DNA of 7,594 nucleotides from an uncultured Actinomycetes bacterium (GTDB lineage Bacteria; Actinomycetota; Actinomycetes; Nanopelagicales; Nanopelagicaceae), in NCBI GenBank assembly GCA_937860175.1, contig CALMBJ010000239.1, positions 1 to 7,594 on the forward strand, read 5' to 3'. This document shows positions 5,256 through 7,594 of this stretch, one piece after another. Position 1 is the stretch's first letter; every line of letters begins with the position of its first letter. The position numbers and the translations under genes are program-made. The notes beneath the pieces were generated by a model. That model saw only the letters and a program-made list of their open reading frames with translations. It did not search any database and had not been told where the DNA came from.

Positions 5256-6493
5256 TACGCGAAGTATTTCTGTGCGCCAATGATCGCTGCAAACAAAGCA
5301 TCGCAATCTGATTCATCATTGTATAAATAGAGCGAGGCGCGCGTTGTTGCAGGTACGCCTAATTTTCTAGTCAGTGGCCAAGCACAGTGATGTCCGGTTC
5401 GAACAGCAACGCCCTGACTATCTAGGTACTGACCTAAATCATGTGGATGTATCTGTCCTACAGTGAAGGAGACTGAACCGCCACGAGAATCTGTGTTGTT
5501 TGGGCCAACAATTGATAGCTCTGGAATCTGCAACAAGCCATCAATTAGATATCCAGTTAATGCAACCTCATGTTCAAAAATTGCATCCATGCCAATTGCT
5601 GTTAGGTAATCCAAGGCTGCACCGAGTCCTACCGCTTGGGCCATATTAGGAACCCCGGCCTCAAACTTACGTGGAGCTGGCGCCCAAGTTGCCGATGTCA
5701 TCGTTACCGTTTCGATCATCGATCCACCAAAGAGAAATGGTGGAAGTTCGTTAAGCAGCGAGCTCCATAAGACCCCGACTCCTGTTGGGCCTACTGCTTT
5801 ATGACCCGAGAAGGTTAAGAAATCTACTCCGAGTTTTTTTACATCGATGGGCATATGTGGAACTGATTGACATGCATCTAGCACCACAACCGCCCCTACC
5901 TCGTGTGCACGTTTTACAATCGCATCCAACGGATTGATCGTGCCCAAAACATTTGATTGGTGGGTTAGCGCAACAACCTTGGTTCCCTCAGTGATGATCG
6001 AATCAATCTTTGACAGATCCAAACGACCTTCAGGAGTAACCTCAAACCATTTCAACTCTGCACCAGTTCGAGCTGCTAACTGCTGCCAAGGGATCAGGTT
6101 CGCGTGGTGCTCCATCTCTGTCACCACAATGCGGTTATTGGAGGTTAGCGCAAAGGCAGAGCCAGGTTCGGCATTGCTCATTGCATAAGCGATCAAGTTA
6201 AGTGACTCGGTCGCGCTCTTTGTAAAGACGATCTCATCCTCATGTGCATTGAGAAAATCAGCTACCTTTAAACGAGCCGCTTCAAAAGCATCAGTTGCTT
6301 CTTCTGCTAACTGGTGCGCACCACGATGAACAGCGGCGTTATGAAACTTATAAAAGTTGCTTTCCGCATCAATAACCGAGAGCGGCTTTTGACTGGTGGC
6401 ACCACTGTCGAGGTATATAAGCTTTTTTCCGTCGCGAATAGTACGTTCAAAGATTGGAAAATCCTTGCGTACCTTCGCGACGTTGAAAGACAT
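5255..6493 (-). CDS. sufS: SufS cysteine desulfurase
   Basis: SufS is a pyridoxal-phosphate enzyme that converts L-cysteine to L-alanine and leaves a persulfide on its active-site cysteine, the sulfur source for Fe-S clusters. The 412-residue product is full length for group II desulfurases. The N-terminal region has FPIFERTI and LIYLDSGATSQKP. His129 lies in EMEHHANLIPW, Asp206 and Gln209 in VVLDACQSVPH, and the PLP lysine is Lys232 in FSGHKAVGPTGVG. The catalytic Cys370 is in VRTGHHCAWPL, with Arg365 just before it. The numbering runs six ahead of E. coli SufS at each of these sites. The ATG at 6493 is 7 nt after the sufC stop. With SufU encoded next and no SufE in view, this is the Bacillus/Mycobacterium-type SufS-SufU pair. 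Confidence 0.97.
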   Translation of the reverse strand: MSFNVAKVRKDFPIFERTIRDGKKLIYLDSGATSQKPLSVIDAESNFYKFHNAAVHRGAHQLAEEATDAFEAARLKVADFLNAHEDEIVFTKSATESLNLIAYAMSNAEPGSAFALTSNNRIVVTEMEHHANLIPWQQLAARTGAELKWFEVTPEGRLDLSKIDSIITEGTKVVALTHQSNVLGTINPLDAIVKRAHEVGAVVVLDACQSVPHMPIDVKKLGVDFLTFSGHKAVGPTGVGVLWSSLLNELPPFLFGGSMIETVTMTSATWAPAPRKFEAGVPNMAQAVGLGAALDYLTAIGMDAIFEHEVALTGYLIDGLLQIPELSIVGPNNTDSRGGSVSFTVGQIHPHDLGQYLDSQGVAVRTGHHCAWPLTRKLGVPATTRASLYLYNDESDCDALFAAIIGAQKYFA

Positions 6494-6500
6494 ACCTTGC

Positions 6501-7253
6501 TTACTTGCTCACATAATCTGCATAGCCGTTAGCTTCAAGCTTTTCAGCAAGCTCCGGTCCACCTTGTTCCACCACGCGACCATTTGCAAACACATGCACA
6601 AAGTCAGGTTGGATGTAACGCAAGATGCGTGTGTAGTGCGTAATCAGAATGACACCAAGGTTGTTAGCAGCCTTAGCGCGGTTAACTCCCTCTGAAACAA
6701 TTCTTAGCGCATCAACATCAAGGCCTGAATCGGTTTCATCAAGAATTGCCATCTTTGGCTTAAGAAGTTCAAGCTGCATAATTTCGTGGCGCTTCTTTTC
6801 TCCACCAGAGAAACCTTCATTCACATTACGAGTTGCAAATGCTGGATCCATATTGAGAGCTTCCATTGCATCCTTAACCTCGCCTACCCATGTACGAAGC
6901 TTTGGAGCCTCACCGCGTAGCGCGGTAGCTGCGGTGCGAAGGAAGTTAGAAACTGAAACTCCTGGAACTTCAACCGGATACTGCATCGCGAGGAACAAGC
7001 CCGCCTTTGCGCGCTCATCAACTGACATCTCTAGAACATCTGCGCCATCGAGAGTCACTGATCCACCTGTGATGGTGTACTTAGGATGTCCTGCAATTGA
7101 GTAAGCAAGAGTTGATTTACCTGAACCATTTGGACCCATGATCGCGTGAGTCTCTCCTGACTTGATAGTCAGATCTACTCCCTTGAGGATCTCGACCATT
7201 CCATCATCTGTATTGACAGAGACCTGGAGGTTACGGATTTCTAGTGTGCTCAT
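6501..7253 (-). CDS. sufC: SufC, ATPase of the Fe-S cluster assembly complex
   Basis: SufC is a cytoplasmic ABC-type ATPase that binds SufB and SufD and drives the changes needed to build Fe-S clusters; it is not a transporter. The 250-residue protein has Walker A GPNGSGKST with Lys46, Q-loop Gln91 in AMQYPVEVPGVS, the signature FSGGEKKR around Ser149, Walker B AILDETDSGLD with Asp172 and Glu173, and His206 in LITHYTRIL. 'KKRHEIMQL' after the signature and 'LDETDSGLD' are typical of SufC rather than of transport ATPases. The ATG at 7253 follows a purine-rich stretch. The gap to the upstream Rieske gene is 22 nt, the longest in this operon. Confidence 0.97.
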   Translation of the reverse strand: MSTLEIRNLQVSVNTDDGMVEILKGVDLTIKSGETHAIMGPNGSGKSTLAYSIAGHPKYTITGGSVTLDGADVLEMSVDERAKAGLFLAMQYPVEVPGVSVSNFLRTAATALRGEAPKLRTWVGEVKDAMEALNMDPAFATRNVNEGFSGGEKKRHEIMQLELLKPKMAILDETDSGLDVDALRIVSEGVNRAKAANNLGVILITHYTRILRYIQPDFVHVFANGRVVEQGGPELAEKLEANGYADYVSK

Positions 7254-7275
7254 TATTTTCTCTCTTCTCTCGTTA

Positions 7276-7572
7276 CTAAATCTCTACCGTGACGGCATTT
7301 CCGTCGATTGATACCGCATAAGTTTCTAGAGGAATGTTTGCTGGAAGGGTTAATGCTTGTCCGGTGCGAAGATCAAACTCCGCACCATGCAACCAGCACT
7401 CAATCTTGAAGCCGGTGACATCACCTTCGGAAAGTGATGCATCGGAATGGGTGCAGGTATCTGCAACTGCAAACACCTCATCCCCTACACGTGCGACACA
7501 AATCGATTTGCCATCCTTCTCAATGCGAACAGGCTTACCTTCTGCGATTTGGTCTAATGCGAGATCAGCCAT
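7276..7572 (-). CDS. Rieske-type [2Fe-2S] ferredoxin of the suf operon
   Basis: The 98-residue, single-domain protein has the Rieske cluster motif C-x-H-x16-C-x2-H: Cys40 and His42 in DTCTHSDASL, Cys59 and His62 in IECWLHGAEFDLRTG. It has no membrane segment or oxygenase domain, so it is a soluble ferredoxin similar to NirD or to the ferredoxins of aromatic dioxygenases, a common annotation for such genes. Location between a probable sufD and sufC, as in Streptomyces, argues against a dioxygenase role and for electron transfer or cluster handling in Fe-S assembly; this is inference. The ATG at 7572 gives a normal family N terminus (MADLALDQIAEGKPVRI) and has AAAAGG about 9 nt upstream. A TTG at 7590 would add six residues inside the preceding gene. 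The start overlaps that gene by 8 nt. Confidence 0.92.
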   Translation of the reverse strand: MADLALDQIAEGKPVRIEKDGKSICVARVGDEVFAVADTCTHSDASLSEGDVTGFKIECWLHGAEFDLRTGQALTLPANIPLETYAVSIDGNAVTVEI

Positions 7573-7594
7573 TGCGCGCCGCCTTTTCAAGTTC
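7565..7594 (-). CDS. C-terminal end of an upstream gene, probably sufD
   Basis: In the frame that ends with TGA at 7567-7565, the minus strand reads ELEKAARNG and stop. The nine residues are too few to identify by themselves. Position directly before the Rieske ferredoxin and sufC is where actinobacterial suf operons carry sufD, whose product joins SufB and SufC in the scaffold complex. The stop lies 8 nt inside the Rieske gene, a coupling-type overlap. The call rests on gene order only. Confidence 0.5.
   Translation of the reverse strand, partial: ELEKAARNG

Noticed and set aside
5256..5306. Earlier sufU start inside sufS
   Set aside because: The extra 17 residues (MRCFVCSDHWRTEILRV) are out-of-frame sufS sequence; the conserved SufU N terminus begins at 5255 with a TAATG junction.

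Overview
The window is an ordinary but tightly packed stretch of bacterial chromosome, most likely from a small-genome, moderate-GC actinobacterium. The evidence is gene content and order. infC-rpmI-rplT is followed by a SpoU/TrmH-type RNA methyltransferase, as in Mycobacterium. A DUF3099 gene sits next to SURF1, and the suf cluster is of the actinobacterial type (a Rieske ferredoxin between the upstream gene and sufC, then sufS, sufU, sufT). The freshwater acI/Nanopelagicales group fits the compactness and base composition, but that placement is inference.

Layout: (1) positions 1-1404, minus strand: infC, rpmI, rplT and the 5' part of an rRNA/tRNA 2'-O-methyltransferase, which runs off the left edge. 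This is a translation operon. (2) positions 1405-1657: a divergent intergenic region with several stem-loops, competing pairings and a very GC-rich tract. It should hold the control regions of both flanking operons. (3) positions 1658-2638, plus strand: a small two-helix DUF3099 membrane protein and a SURF1 protein (cytochrome oxidase assembly). (4) positions 2618-7594, minus strand: an iron-sulfur assembly operon. In transcription order it has the last codons of a gene that is probably sufD, a Rieske ferredoxin, sufC, sufS, sufU, a sufT/DUF59 gene and a type I ABC exporter. Junctions are 8-nt overlaps to 22-nt gaps, so all seven genes are probably cotranscribed. The exporter gene overlaps surf1 tail to tail by 21 bp.

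Within the suf operon, SufS draws sulfur from cysteine and passes it to SufU. SufC powers the SufB-SufD scaffold (mainly outside the window). SufT probably helps cluster maturation and the Rieske protein probably handles electrons. The role of the ABC exporter is unknown.

I found no mobile elements, CRISPR arrays, rRNA or tRNA genes, and no evident new multi-gene system. The points most worth a second look are regulatory: the likely infC start position reads GTC, behind a strong Shine-Dalgarno sequence; the infC leader can form a pseudoknot-like set of alternative pairings; and a perfect 15-bp hairpin begins four bases inside the methyltransferase gene.
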